DNA from: Campylobacteraceae bacterium
GTDB lineage: Bacteria; Campylobacterota; Campylobacteria; Campylobacterales; Sulfurovaceae
Assembly (NCBI GenBank): GCA_027035765.1
Contig: JALVUD010000039.1
Coordinates: forward strand, 1 to 64,000
DNA length: 64,000 bases
Reading direction: 5' to 3'
In this document: positions 23,988-31,926 of the stretch, in pieces
Layout: each line of letters opens with the position of its first letter
Position numbering within the stretch: position 1 is the first letter of the stretch
Program-made: the position numbers and the translations under genes
Notes under the pieces: generated by a model
Database searches by the model: none
Seen by the model: only the letters and a program-made list of their open reading frames with translations
What the model was told of the DNA's origin: nothing

Positions 23988-25517
23988 ATGGAAAATATTT
24001 TAAGTGTATTGATCTTTTTCCCGCTAGTGGCGGCGATGTTGGGATTCGTAGTCAAAAAAGACTCGATCCGTGTCTACGGCATCACTGTGGCTGCAATCGA
24101 GTTTCTCCTGACACTCTGGCTCTGGTTCTCCTTTGATACGGCCAACGGGGGCTTCCAGTTCATCGAATTTGTTCCTCTCATCAGTGATTTCGGGATCAAC
24201 TACTACCTGGGGGTCGACGGGATAAGTCTTTTTATCATTGTGATGGCGGCCCTGATGACTCTCCTGGGAATTGTCGCTCTCGGGGAGAACATCAAAGACC
24301 TGAAGAATATGATCATTACACTACTCTTTCTTGAAGTGGCCATGATCGGTGTCTTCGTCTCTCTGGATGCGATCATCTTCTACCTTTTCTGGGAATTCTC
24401 TCTGGTGCCGATGCTCTATATCATCGGTGCCTGGGGAGGAGAGAAACGGCTCTATGCGGCGATTAAGTTCTTCATCTACACTTTCGCCGGTTCCCTGATC
24501 ATGCTGGTGGGTATGCTCTACATTGCCTATGTCTATCAGTCGGTGGCGGGAGTCTGGAGCTTCTCGCTGACCGACTGGTATGCCCTGGTTCTTCCCATTT
24601 CAGTACAGAAATGGCTCTTCTGGGCCTTTTTCCTCGGCTTTGCCATCAAGGTCCCGATGTTCCCCTTCCACACCTGGCTTCCCTATGCTCACGGCCAGGC
24701 ACCGACGGTCGGTTCGGTGATTCTGGCGGCAGTTCTGCTGAAGATGGGAACCTACGGTTTCGTCCGTTTCTCTCTTCCGCTTTTCCCGGATGCTTCGGTG
24801 GCCTATATCCTGCCGGTGGCCGTGATCGCGATCATCATGATCATCTATACCGCCATGGTCGCCTACGCCCAGAAGGACATGAAACAGGTGATTGCCTACT
24901 CGTCCATCTCCCATATGGGGGTGATCATGCTGGGAGTTTTTGCCATGAACCCTGAAGGAATCACCGGTTCGGTCTTCTTCATGCTCTCTCACGGCCTCGT
25001 TTCCGGAGCGCTCTTCCTCCTGGTGGGGGTTATCTACGATCGGCGTCATACCAAGATGATGAGCGAATTCGGCGGACTGGCGTCGGTGATGCCCAAATAT
25101 GCCGTGATCTTCGGGATCATACTGATGGCTTCCGTCGGGCTGCCGCTGACCATGGGATTTGTCGGAGAATACCTCTCTCTGGCAGGCTTCTTCAAAGTCT
25201 CCCCGGTTCTGACACTGCTGGGAGGATTCTCCATTATCCTCGGAGCGGTCTATATGCTCTCCCTCTACAAGAAGAGCTTCTTCGGGCCTGTCACCAAAGA
25301 GGAGAACAAAAAACTGCATGATCTGACGGGACGGGAACTGGCGGCCCTGGTGCCTCTGGTGGCCATTGTGATCTGGCTGGGGATCTACCCCAAGCCGGTG
25401 CTGGTTCCCATCGACAACAGTGTGAAGGCTCTGGTGGCCTTTATGGACCAGAAGGCTCAGACCCCTGAGGCGAAGCGGATCATCCACGTAAGCAGAAGCA
25501 CCAAGGAGGCGAAATAA
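23988..25517 (+). CDS. nuoM: NADH-quinone oxidoreductase subunit M
   Basis: A 509-residue antiporter-like proton-pumping subunit of about 14 helices. FWEFSLVPMLYIIGAWGG carries the conserved Glu of helix 5; KVPMFPFHTWLPYAHGQAPTVGSV is the channel lysine region; SHGLVSGALFLLVG is the second half-channel. A strong AAGGAG lies upstream. The stop shares bases with the nuoN start (TAATG). Confidence 0.97.
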   Translation: MENILSVLIFFPLVAAMLGFVVKKDSIRVYGITVAAIEFLLTLWLWFSFDTANGGFQFIEFVPLISDFGINYYLGVDGISLFIIVMAALMTLLGIVALGENIKDLKNMIITLLFLEVAMIGVFVSLDAIIFYLFWEFSLVPMLYIIGAWGGEKRLYAAIKFFIYTFAGSLIMLVGMLYIAYVYQSVAGVWSFSLTDWYALVLPISVQKWLFWAFFLGFAIKVPMFPFHTWLPYAHGQAPTVGSVILAAVLLKMGTYGFVRFSLPLFPDASVAYILPVAVIAIIMIIYTAMVAYAQKDMKQVIAYSSISHMGVIMLGVFAMNPEGITGSVFFMLSHGLVSGALFLLVGVIYDRRHTKMMSEFGGLASVMPKYAVIFGIILMASVGLPLTMGFVGEYLSLAGFFKVSPVLTLLGGFSIILGAVYMLSLYKKSFFGPVTKEENKKLHDLTGRELAALVPLVAIVIWLGIYPKPVLVPIDNSVKALVAFMDQKAQTPEAKRIIHVSRSTKEAK

Positions 25518-27007
25518 TGTTACAGCCTATTCACGTCAGTATGGCATCGCTCAATCTGATCACCCTCTCTCCGATGCTGGTGATCATCGGCGGGGCACTG
25601 TTGATCCTGATCATCGATTTGATCAAAAAAGATCTTCACAAGTCGCTCTATGTGATGCTGTCGATACTTATCCTTTTCGTTGACTTCGGTGCGACATTGA
25701 GTCTGGGGATCAACGAACGCGGTTTCTTCGATGTGATGCTCATCGATGGAGTCTCGGTGGTTTCGCAGCTGCTGATCCTGATCGCTTCGATGCTTTTTGT
25801 CCCCCTGGCTCTGACGTCGAAGCGTTTTCACGAATTCTCCTATCCGGAGTTCTTCGCCCTGTTCCTCTTTATGGTGGCGGGTTTTCAGTTCATGGTGGCC
25901 AGCGATAACCTGATCCTGATCTTCATCGGTCTGGAGACGGCCTCGCTGGCACTCTATACCCTGATTGCCATGCACAACACCCCGGGATCCCATGAAGCGG
26001 CGATCAAGTACTTCACTATGGGAGCACTTGCCGCCGGATTCTTCGTCATGGGGGCTGCCGTACTCTACGGATTGACCGGGGCAGTGGAACTCTACGACAT
26101 CGCCAAGGTCTTCCAGGTGCGGATGGCCGAGCCCGGGATCTCCATTCCCCTCATCGGCGGGGCGCTGCTGCTGATGGTGGCGATCGGATTCAAAGTCTCC
26201 CTGATGCCTTTCCATCTCTGGACACCCGATGTCTACGAAGGGTCCAGCGCCCCGATGGCCGGTTATATGTCCATCGTTCCGAAAGTGGCGATGATGGTCG
26301 TGGCCATGCGGATTCTGGGACTCTATGTGGATATGGGTGTCGAGGCGGTCCGCTGGATGATCATTATTCTGGCGGTAGTGACCATGACCCTCTCCAATAT
26401 GATGGCGCTGGTTCAGGAGGATGTGAAACGGATGTTGGCCTACAGCTCCATCTCCCATGCGGGTTTTGTCATGGCGGCACTGGCACTCGACACCACCAAG
26501 GCCTATACCAGTATCTTCCTTTATTACGGGCTCTTCCTCTTTACCAATCTGGGGGCCTTTACCATGCTCTGGATCAGCCGCCGCAAGCATCCGAGTCATC
26601 ATGACCGTTATCACCATCCCTATATCAAGTTTTCGGGTCTGATTCATACAGCGCCGATGGCTGCAGTGATCATGGCGGTCTTTATGCTCTCTTTGACGGG
26701 CGTTCCTCCCTTCAGTCTCTTCTGGGGCAAACTCTATGTCATCAGTGCCACAGTCGATGCCGGGTATATCTGGCTGGCGGTCGTCATGGGGCTCAACAGC
26801 GCCATCGCCGCCTACTACTATCTGAAACTGATCGTTTACATGTTCCTGAAGCCGCCGGTCCAGGGGGTCGAGCTGATCGGAGCCAACAAATCCAAACCGC
26901 TGGTGGTCATCGTCGGAATCGCCGCGCTCTTTACGACCCTTTCGGTCTTTATCATCCAGCCGCTGCTGAGCTACCTGACCTATATGGTGAGTGTCAGCGG
27001 CTACTGA
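25517..27007 (+). CDS. nuoN: NADH-quinone oxidoreductase subunit N
   Basis: A 496-residue antiporter-like subunit, last of the operon. FIGLETASLALYTLIAMH holds the helix 5 Glu, GFKVSLMPFHLWTPDVYEGSSAPM the channel lysine region, and AYSSISHAGFVMAAL and PPFSLFWGKLYV the later conserved parts. About 14 helices. A hairpin with 8-bp arms follows 5 nt after the stop, consistent with the end of the operon. Confidence 0.97.
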   Translation: MLQPIHVSMASLNLITLSPMLVIIGGALLILIIDLIKKDLHKSLYVMLSILILFVDFGATLSLGINERGFFDVMLIDGVSVVSQLLILIASMLFVPLALTSKRFHEFSYPEFFALFLFMVAGFQFMVASDNLILIFIGLETASLALYTLIAMHNTPGSHEAAIKYFTMGALAAGFFVMGAAVLYGLTGAVELYDIAKVFQVRMAEPGISIPLIGGALLLMVAIGFKVSLMPFHLWTPDVYEGSSAPMAGYMSIVPKVAMMVVAMRILGLYVDMGVEAVRWMIIILAVVTMTLSNMMALVQEDVKRMLAYSSISHAGFVMAALALDTTKAYTSIFLYYGLFLFTNLGAFTMLWISRRKHPSHHDRYHHPYIKFSGLIHTAPMAAVIMAVFMLSLTGVPPFSLFWGKLYVISATVDAGYIWLAVVMGLNSAIAAYYYLKLIVYMFLKPPVQGVELIGANKSKPLVVIVGIAALFTTLSVFIIQPLLSYLTYMVSVSGY

Positions 27008-27011
27008 CACC

Positions 27012-27030
27012 GATCCCGAACATCGGGATC
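27012..27030. terminator. Hairpin between convergent nuoN and miaA
   Basis: GATCCCGA, loop ACA, TCGGGATC: perfect 8-bp stem in the 39-nt gap between two convergent genes. It can serve both strands. No strong T-tract follows on either side, so efficiency is uncertain. Confidence 0.6.
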
Positions 27031-27046
27031 CGGATAACTCATAACC

Positions 27047-27967
27047 TCAAAACTGCTGTCTCTCCAGCAAGGCTTCAACCTGCCTCTTTAATTCATCGAT
27101 TTCTCCGCGTATCACATTGGGAAACTGGGAACGGTTGAAGGTCCGTTGACGTTTGGCGAGTCTGGCGGTATCGGTGATGATCTTCTCCCGCATCCGTGAA
27201 TAGTCCAAACGGCCGTCGAGATACTCCAGAACTTCGATGATACCGATGGCTTTCATCGACTGGGGGGAGCGACCGTAGCGTTTCTCCAGACCTGCTACTT
27301 CATCCACGAGTCCCGATCGCAGCATCGTATCGGTCCGCAGGGCGATCCGTTGTCTCAACGTTTCACGATCGGTTTCAATCTCGAAAACGGGCAGCGCATC
27401 GGCAATAGGTGAAACGGGGGGGTGGAGCCGGAAATAATCGACAGGTTCCATCCCGGTCTGCAGGGTGATGAGTAGAGATTTTTCAATGCGGTAGCGATCG
27501 CCGGATGCGATGCGATGCGCCGTGAGCGGAGCCATAGCCTGCAATAGCCGATAAGCCTCCTCCGGATGGAGCATCAGAGTTTCGACACGGCTGCGGACCT
27601 CCTCGGAAAGAGGAGGCAGGGGACTGATCCCCTCCAGGAGAGTTTTGAGATAGAAGCTGCTTCCCCCGACGAGTATCAGCAACGTACCGTTATTTCTTGC
27701 CCTGTCAGCTGCTTCCTGATAGAGGGACACGAAACGCATGACATCAAAGGGTTCGTCAGGATCCAGAAGATCGATGCCGTAGTGGGAGACGGCAGCCAAC
27801 TCCTCCCGAGTGGGTTTGGCGGAGGCGATGTCGATCTCCCGGTAGATCGCCAGAGAATCGATGGAGAGAATCTCTCCGCCGTATCGGAGGGCGAGCTCCA
27901 AGGCCAGGGCACTTTTGCCGCTGGCAGTCGGGCCGATGATGGCAAGCTGGCGAAGCGCAATATTCAT
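27047..27967 (-). CDS. miaA: tRNA dimethylallyltransferase
   Basis: A 306-residue enzyme that prenylates A37 of tRNAs reading UNN codons; its product is the substrate of MiaB, also encoded here (44873). The P-loop GPTASGKSALA lies near residue 12, followed by ILSIDSLAIYREIDIASAKPT, the GGSSFYLKTLLEG block and RTFNRSQF near the C-terminus. In other family members the second motif reads DSMQVY; here it is DSLAIY, as in several epsilonproteobacteria. No ribosome site precedes ATG 27967, but a -10 box ends 6 nt before it, suggesting a leaderless mRNA. Confidence 0.93.
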   Translation of the reverse strand: MNIALRQLAIIGPTASGKSALALELALRYGGEILSIDSLAIYREIDIASAKPTREELAAVSHYGIDLLDPDEPFDVMRFVSLYQEAADRARNNGTLLILVGGSSFYLKTLLEGISPLPPLSEEVRSRVETLMLHPEEAYRLLQAMAPLTAHRIASGDRYRIEKSLLITLQTGMEPVDYFRLHPPVSPIADALPVFEIETDRETLRQRIALRTDTMLRSGLVDEVAGLEKRYGRSPQSMKAIGIIEVLEYLDGRLDYSRMREKIITDTARLAKRQRTFNRSQFPNVIRGEIDELKRQVEALLERQQF

Positions 27968-27973
27968 GGAAGA

Positions 27974-27979
27974 ATCATA
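27974..27979 (-). promoter_or_regulatory. -10 box of miaA, leaderless arrangement
   Basis: On the minus strand TATGAT is preceded by GC and followed by TCTTCC and then the ATG. Transcription would start at or next to the A of ATG. There is no Shine-Dalgarno sequence. Confidence 0.5.
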
Positions 27980-28025
27980 GCATAACGGAGTGCTCCCCGA
28001 TGGAGAGAGGAAGAGAGTGATATGT

Positions 28026-28031
28026 TATACT
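28026..28031 (+). promoter_or_regulatory. -10 box of the 28067 gene
   Basis: TATACT preceded by TGT lies 36 nt upstream of the ATG. The leader contains GAAGGGAAGG as ribosome site. Confidence 0.45.
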
Positions 28032-28066
28032 GTCACAGATCATGATGAAGGGAAGGCACGCGGAAA

Positions 28067-28540
28067 ATGGCCCGAAAAATCGATGACAAAAAACAACTGT
28101 ACGACGAAGATACACTCAAACTCGGTCTGAAGTTCTACGCCAAAAGCGAGCTTCCTCTCGAGCTTCTCTACCACCTTATGACGGCCAACAGGCTACACAG
28201 CTTTTCGATCATTGTCATCCAGACGGTTATGAAGGATTTCGGATCTTTTCTCAAAAAGCATAAACGCAAAACGGATCTGCTCTTCAAACTCGACAGTGCC
28301 AAAGGGATCTATACGTTGTTTTGTCAGGAGACTCAGGTGGACGGGGGCTTCTACTTTCTTCAGCGCCTGTCGGCCAAGATCGAGGAAGAGGGTGTTTCGG
28401 ATATCCGTGCTTCTATCATCGGGGTCGAGAGCACACAATATCCGATCCGGGATCTGATGTTCATCGTGCTGGACAGCTTTGTCAAAGTGCAGATGGGGGG
28501 AGCGGGGGAAGAGAAGATCCTGCATCGAACGGTCCGATAG
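28067..28540 (+). CDS. Uncharacterised protein, possibly a degenerate GGDEF-like domain
   Basis: A 157-residue soluble protein that I do not recognise as a named family. From residue 70 on, the pattern DLLFKLDSAKGIYTLFCQET, then GGFYFLQRLSAKIEEEG and IRASIIGVES followed by the end helix, resembles the second half of a diguanylate cyclase domain (RxxGDEF strand, helix, VSIG strand). The GGDEF residues themselves are absent, so no cyclase activity is expected. It could be a regulatory relic or something unrelated. It is followed at 17 nt by the phosphatidyltransferase gene and probably shares its operon. Confidence 0.5.
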   Translation: MARKIDDKKQLYDEDTLKLGLKFYAKSELPLELLYHLMTANRLHSFSIIVIQTVMKDFGSFLKKHKRKTDLLFKLDSAKGIYTLFCQETQVDGGFYFLQRLSAKIEEEGVSDIRASIIGVESTQYPIRDLMFIVLDSFVKVQMGGAGEEKILHRTVR

Positions 28541-28557
28541 AGAGCGGGAGTGGAAGC

Positions 28558-29109
28558 GTGAAACTCTTTGAGAAGACCGATCGATACAACCTTGCCAATC
28601 TGATCACCTTTGGCAACATCGCCTGCGGAATTCTGGCTCTCTATTTCATCGGTAAGGGAGATTTTTTCACAGCGATTGTCCTGGCATGGATCGCCGGGGC
28701 TCTGGATATCGCTGACGGAAAAGTGGCCCGCAAATTCGGACTTTCGACGGAGTTCGGGATTCAGCTGGACAGTTTTGCCGATTTTCTCTCTTTTGTGATC
28801 ATGCCCAGTTTTCTCCTTTTTTACGCCCTGCAGAAAAGTTCCCTGTTTCAGGAGATCGTTTTGGGGGCGATCTTTATCTTCTACATCATCAGTGGACTGC
28901 GCCGTCTGGTGGAGTTCAACCTCAAGGTAGATGCGGGAAGTGTGGAGAAGTATTTCGAAGGGGTGCCCACTCCTTTGGGCGCGATTCTCCTCTGGGTACT
29001 CTATCTGCTATATCGCTACGAAGTCATCGAATCGGTTTGGGTCATCGGAGGGCTGGTCCTGCTGATCGCCTGGTCGCTCAATTCGAAGATCCGGATCCCA
29101 CACCCGTAG
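28558..29109 (+). CDS. pssA: CDP-alcohol phosphatidyltransferase (probably PssA-like)
   Basis: A 183-residue integral membrane enzyme with five or six predicted helices. The family signature DGx2ARx8Gx3Dx3D is complete: D53, G54, A57, R58, G67, D71, D75. It transfers a phosphatidyl group from CDP-diacylglycerol to an alcohol; serine is the likely acceptor because the sequence around the motif resembles phosphatidylserine synthases, but PgsA-type activity cannot be excluded. The start is GTG 28558 with GGGAG 7 nt before. Its stop is directly followed by a CGGGAAC-GCT-GTTCCCG palindrome and a repeat block. Confidence 0.8.
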   Translation: MKLFEKTDRYNLANLITFGNIACGILALYFIGKGDFFTAIVLAWIAGALDIADGKVARKFGLSTEFGIQLDSFADFLSFVIMPSFLLFYALQKSSLFQEIVLGAIFIFYIISGLRRLVEFNLKVDAGSVEKYFEGVPTPLGAILLWVLYLLYRYEVIESVWVIGGLVLLIAWSLNSKIRIPHP

Positions 29110-29260
29110 CGGGAACGCTGTTCCCGAATGAGGAACGAGGAATGAGAAATTTTGGGGCGTTGCTTTGCAACGCGATTTTTTTGGAGGCGGGAATTTATTC
29201 CCGCAGAGGAAGTATGGTCAACAGAATATAAGGAAATTCGGAGTGATATTCATTCTTCGT
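29110..29260. repeat. Repeat block between pssA and mqnP
   Basis: Starts with the palindrome CGGGAAC-GCT-GTTCCCG (29110-29126) immediately after the pssA TAG. Then come heptamers GAATGAG/GAACGAG/GAATGAG, the palindrome CGTTGC-TTT-GCAACG, and GGCGGGAATTTATTCCCGC. The GCGTTGC...GCAACGC module recurs at 600, 46410, 48425, 55002 and 63226. No gene seen. Confidence 0.75.
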
Positions 29261-29271
29261 AAAGGGTGACT

Positions 29272-30141
29272 TTGGATACGGTATTTCTAAAAAAGAAACT
29301 TTCGGATTTTTCCGAATTGGTGATGTTTCAGCATTCGGTCTTCTCCCTCCCTTTCATCTTCGTGGCGATGGTAGTGGCGGCTGAGGGATGGTTCGGATGG
29401 CGTCTGTTGATTCTGGGGGTTCTGGCAGCGGTAACGGCACGCAATTTTGCTATGGGGGTCAACCGCTATCTCGATCGGGACATCGATGCCCTCAACCCGA
29501 GGACCCGGAACCGTCCGTCGGTGGACGGCAGGGTGAGCGGAGCACAGATGATCGGCTTTGTTCTGCTCAATGCGCTGGGATTCATTCTCGTGGCCTGGGC
29601 GATCAACGATCTGGCTTTCAGGCTCTCGGTTCCCATCCTGATCGTTCTGGGAGCCTATACCCTCTTCAAACGATTCAGTGCACTGGCCCATCTGGTCCTG
29701 GGGCTCTCACTGGGGCTGGCCCCGATCGCCGGAGCTATTGCCGTGGAGAACCGGATCCCCGGATGGTCGCTCTGGCTGGCGGCGGGGGTGACCTTCTGGG
29801 TGGCGGGGTTCGATCTGCTCTACAGCCTGCAGGACATGGAGTTTGACCGGGAGCACGGGCTTCATTCGATCCCTTCCCGACTGGGGGCGAAACGTACTCT
29901 GGCCCTGGCGGCGCTTTTTCACGGGGTCACCGTTGTCTGCTGGGAGCTTTTTGTCCGAAGTGCCGGGCTGGGAGGCTGGGCGCAGCTGGCGGTGGTTTTT
30001 TCGGCATTGATGCTGGGGTACGAGCACTATCTGGTCCGCAAGGATTTCACCCAGATCGACCGGGCCTTCTTTACAGTCAACGGATATTTGGGGTTTCTCT
30101 TTTTCGGACTGATCGTCATAGACGTGCTAATGAGAAATTAG
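29272..30141 (+). CDS. mqnP: UbiA-type prenyltransferase of futalosine menaquinone pathway
   Basis: A 289-residue membrane prenyltransferase with about eight helices. The two aspartate-rich motifs are NRYLDRDID (64-72) and DLLYSLQDMEFDRE (about 186). In Campylobacterota this UbiA homologue prenylates dihydroxynaphthoate-type rings in menaquinone synthesis; mqnD at 48591 supports that route. I choose TTG 29272 because AAAGG stands 6 nt before it; a GTG two codons earlier touches that sequence. The last codons and the TAG lie in the palindrome TGCTAAT-GAGAA-ATTAGCA. Confidence 0.85.
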   Translation: MDTVFLKKKLSDFSELVMFQHSVFSLPFIFVAMVVAAEGWFGWRLLILGVLAAVTARNFAMGVNRYLDRDIDALNPRTRNRPSVDGRVSGAQMIGFVLLNALGFILVAWAINDLAFRLSVPILIVLGAYTLFKRFSALAHLVLGLSLGLAPIAGAIAVENRIPGWSLWLAAGVTFWVAGFDLLYSLQDMEFDREHGLHSIPSRLGAKRTLALAALFHGVTVVCWELFVRSAGLGGWAQLAVVFSALMLGYEHYLVRKDFTQIDRAFFTVNGYLGFLFFGLIVIDVLMRN

Positions 30142-30143
30142 CA
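30125..30143. repeat. Junction palindrome over the mqnP stop codon
   Basis: TGCTAAT, GAGAA, ATTAGCA. The TAG stop is formed by the second arm. It is followed by 7-nt units (AGAAATG/AAAAATG/AGACATA) that run into the ung start. Confidence 0.7.
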
Positions 30144-30157
30144 AAGAGAAATGAAAA

Positions 30158-30943
30158 ATGAGACATAAAAATTTATCGGCATCGGGGGCGAAAGGGGGAA
30201 TTTTGAAAGACCTGCTACGGCTCAACGGAGTCGATTCGGCCTGGGATCCGATCCTGTTGCCGGCATTGGAAGCCCTGGAAGAGGAGTATCGGGAGTGGTT
30301 GCTGGACGGGGAAGGGTACATCCCTGCCAAAAACCGTTTTCTGGCGGCTTTTTCTACGCTTCAGCCGGGGGATCTGCGTTATATCCTTTTCGGGCAGGAT
30401 CCCTATCCACGGGAGGAGAGTGCCATCGGCTACGCCTTTATCGACGGAAGAGTTGACAAAATCTTTTCTGAAAAGGGTCTGAGCAAAGAGGTCAATCGGG
30501 CCACCAGCCTGCGAAACTTCATCAAGATGGCGCTGGTGGCCGACAGTAGTCTCGATCCGGCCGATACCTCCCAGGAGGCTATCGCCGCTCTGGACAAGAG
30601 TGATTTGATCGATACGATGCAGGAATTGCGTCACAACTTTGAGACCGCCGGTGTACTGCTGCTCAATATGGCACTGGTCTTCAGCGGATCCGAGGCTTCC
30701 CGCCGTCATATCCGGGCCTGGCGAGAATTTGTGGAAATACTTCTGGCGGGTCTGACAGAGCATACACCGACACTGATCCTCTTTGGAGCCCATGCTCGGG
30801 AGGTCGAGCGTCTCTCTGCAGCGGAAGGCCTGCCAAGGGTTGCAATGGAGCACCCCTACAACCACAGTTTCATCACCAACGCGGAGGCCCATGCGTTGTT
30901 TGGACCGATGAATCTTCTTCGCAGAGCTTGGAAGGAAAGTTAA
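30158..30943 (+). CDS. ung: Uracil-DNA glycosylase
   Basis: Up to 261 residues, family 1-like. GQDPYPREESAIGYAF is the catalytic water-activating loop (Asp in GQDPY), SLRNFIKM follows, LLLNMALVF provides the uracil-binding Asn, and the DNA-intercalating motif near the end reads HPYNHSF where E. coli has HPSPLS. It removes uracil from DNA. The first 15 residues, starting in heptamer sequence, are doubtful; TTG 30203 (MKDLLRLNG) with GGGGG upstream is an alternative. The next feature is tRNA-Arg. Confidence 0.87.
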   Translation: MRHKNLSASGAKGGILKDLLRLNGVDSAWDPILLPALEALEEEYREWLLDGEGYIPAKNRFLAAFSTLQPGDLRYILFGQDPYPREESAIGYAFIDGRVDKIFSEKGLSKEVNRATSLRNFIKMALVADSSLDPADTSQEAIAALDKSDLIDTMQELRHNFETAGVLLLNMALVFSGSEASRRHIRAWREFVEILLAGLTEHTPTLILFGAHAREVERLSAAEGLPRVAMEHPYNHSFITNAEAHALFGPMNLLRRAWKES

Positions 30944-30993
30944 ACTTTATTTTCTCTTAAGCATTGATCGGATAGAATTCGGCTCCAAAACAT

Positions 30994-31070
30994 GCGCCCG
31001 TGGCTCAGCTGGATAGAGCATCTGATTGCGGTTCAGAAGGTCACAGGTTCGAATCCTGTCGGGCGTACCA
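30994..31070 (+). tRNA. tRNA-Arg (anticodon GCG)
   Basis: A complete 77-nt cloverleaf including the encoded CCA. The acceptor GCGCCCG pairs with CGGGCGT (one G-U), the D-arm is GCTC/GAGC, the anticodon stem TCTGA/TCAGA encloses the loop TTGCGGT with anticodon GCG at 31028-31030, and the T-arm is ACAGG/CCTGT with TTCGAAT. The body resembles bacterial tRNA-Arg(ACG). G instead of A at position 34 would read CGC and CGU without deamination to inosine. Confidence 0.95.
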
Positions 31071-31145
31071 CTTCACTCTCCCTCCAATTTACCGTGACAC
31101 AACATCTCCAAATTGACCTTCCCATTGCCTTTAGTCGATCCTAGA

Positions 31146-31314
31146 TATAATACTCTCACTACTACAAGTTCAAACCGCCAAGAGAGCTTTTGAACAATCA
31201 AGGCAGATACTGTCATCCCGGTTCGGGTGGGTGGTGAGAGTATAGGCGGAGCTTCTTGAAGGAAGAGACAGAGATATTCCGGGGTATCTCCGGCAAAGCG
31301 AAAGAAGGAGAGAG
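31146..31314 (+). promoter_or_regulatory. Promoter and long structured leader of the 31315 gene
   Basis: TATAAT at 31146-31151 begins a leader of about 155 nt. It holds GTTCAAA/TTTGAAC (loop about 14), CCCG-GTT-CGGG and GAGATA/TATCTC stems. TACTCTCACTAC (31151-31162) is matched by GTGGTGAGAGTA (31231-31242) as an inverted repeat with one wobble. The ribosome site AAGGAGAG comes directly before the ATG. I cannot match it to a known riboswitch. Confidence 0.45.
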
Positions 31315-31926
31315 ATGCGGATACTGCTTTTGAGCCGAAATCGTGTGGTCCAGGAACTGGTAAGACTGGGATTGCGCCAGATCGAAGGGGCCCGGTTGGA
31401 AGTTCTGGACCGCCCCGAGGCGCTTACCTCTGACCATTATGACCTGATTTTTGAAGAGGACCGTTTCCTTGAGGGGCTCGGAGAGATCGGGATCGATCAT
31501 CTGCTCGCGGGGCGTCGTATCCTGCTGGGAGATCCTTCGCTCCTGTCGGACCCGCAACGTTTCGATGCGGTCATTCCCAAACCCTTTCTCCCGGCGGATA
31601 TCCAAAAAGCCCTCCTGCAGGACCCCTCGGAGGAGGGAGCCGTTGGGCAGGAGAGTATCCGGGATTTTCTCGAAGAGGAGGGCTTGAGCCCGGATGGGGA
31701 GGGGACCGAGATCCTGGACGAGGAGGAGATCCGCCGTATCCGCCGCCTGCTGGAGGGCGAGATTGAAGAGAGCGCTTCGGAGATGGGAAGGGAAAGCGCG
31801 GAGCAGACGATCGATGTGGAGACCTTTTTGGAGATGCTGGAGCGTTTCCGAAGCAAAAAGCTGAAAAAGATTCTCCGGGGTGCGAGAATTCGCCTTACCA
31901 TCGAATTTCCAGAGGAGGAACGATGA
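31315..31926 (+). CDS. Receiver-like, acid-rich protein upstream of gmk
   Basis: A 203-residue protein. Residues 1-100 resemble a response-regulator receiver fold (MRILLLSRNRVVQELV, DLIFEE, ILLGDPSLL, FDAVIPKPFLPADIQKAL with the terminal KPF lysine), but the phosphoacceptor Asp pocket is not convincing. Residues 105-160 are very rich in Glu and Asp. In Helicobacter the gene before gmk-tatA-argS also encodes a poly-E-rich protein, so this is probably its counterpart. Function unknown. It overlaps gmk as ATGA. Confidence 0.65.
   Translation: MRILLLSRNRVVQELVRLGLRQIEGARLEVLDRPEALTSDHYDLIFEEDRFLEGLGEIGIDHLLAGRRILLGDPSLLSDPQRFDAVIPKPFLPADIQKALLQDPSEEGAVGQESIRDFLEEEGLSPDGEGTEILDEEEIRRIRRLLEGEIEESASEMGRESAEQTIDVETFLEMLERFRSKKLKKILRGARIRLTIEFPEEER

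Noticed and set aside
30158-30202. Firm assignment of the ung start at 30158
   Set aside because: The first ATG lies in heptamer sequence and the N-terminal residues are not family-like, so the start is left open; TTG 30203 is equally possible.
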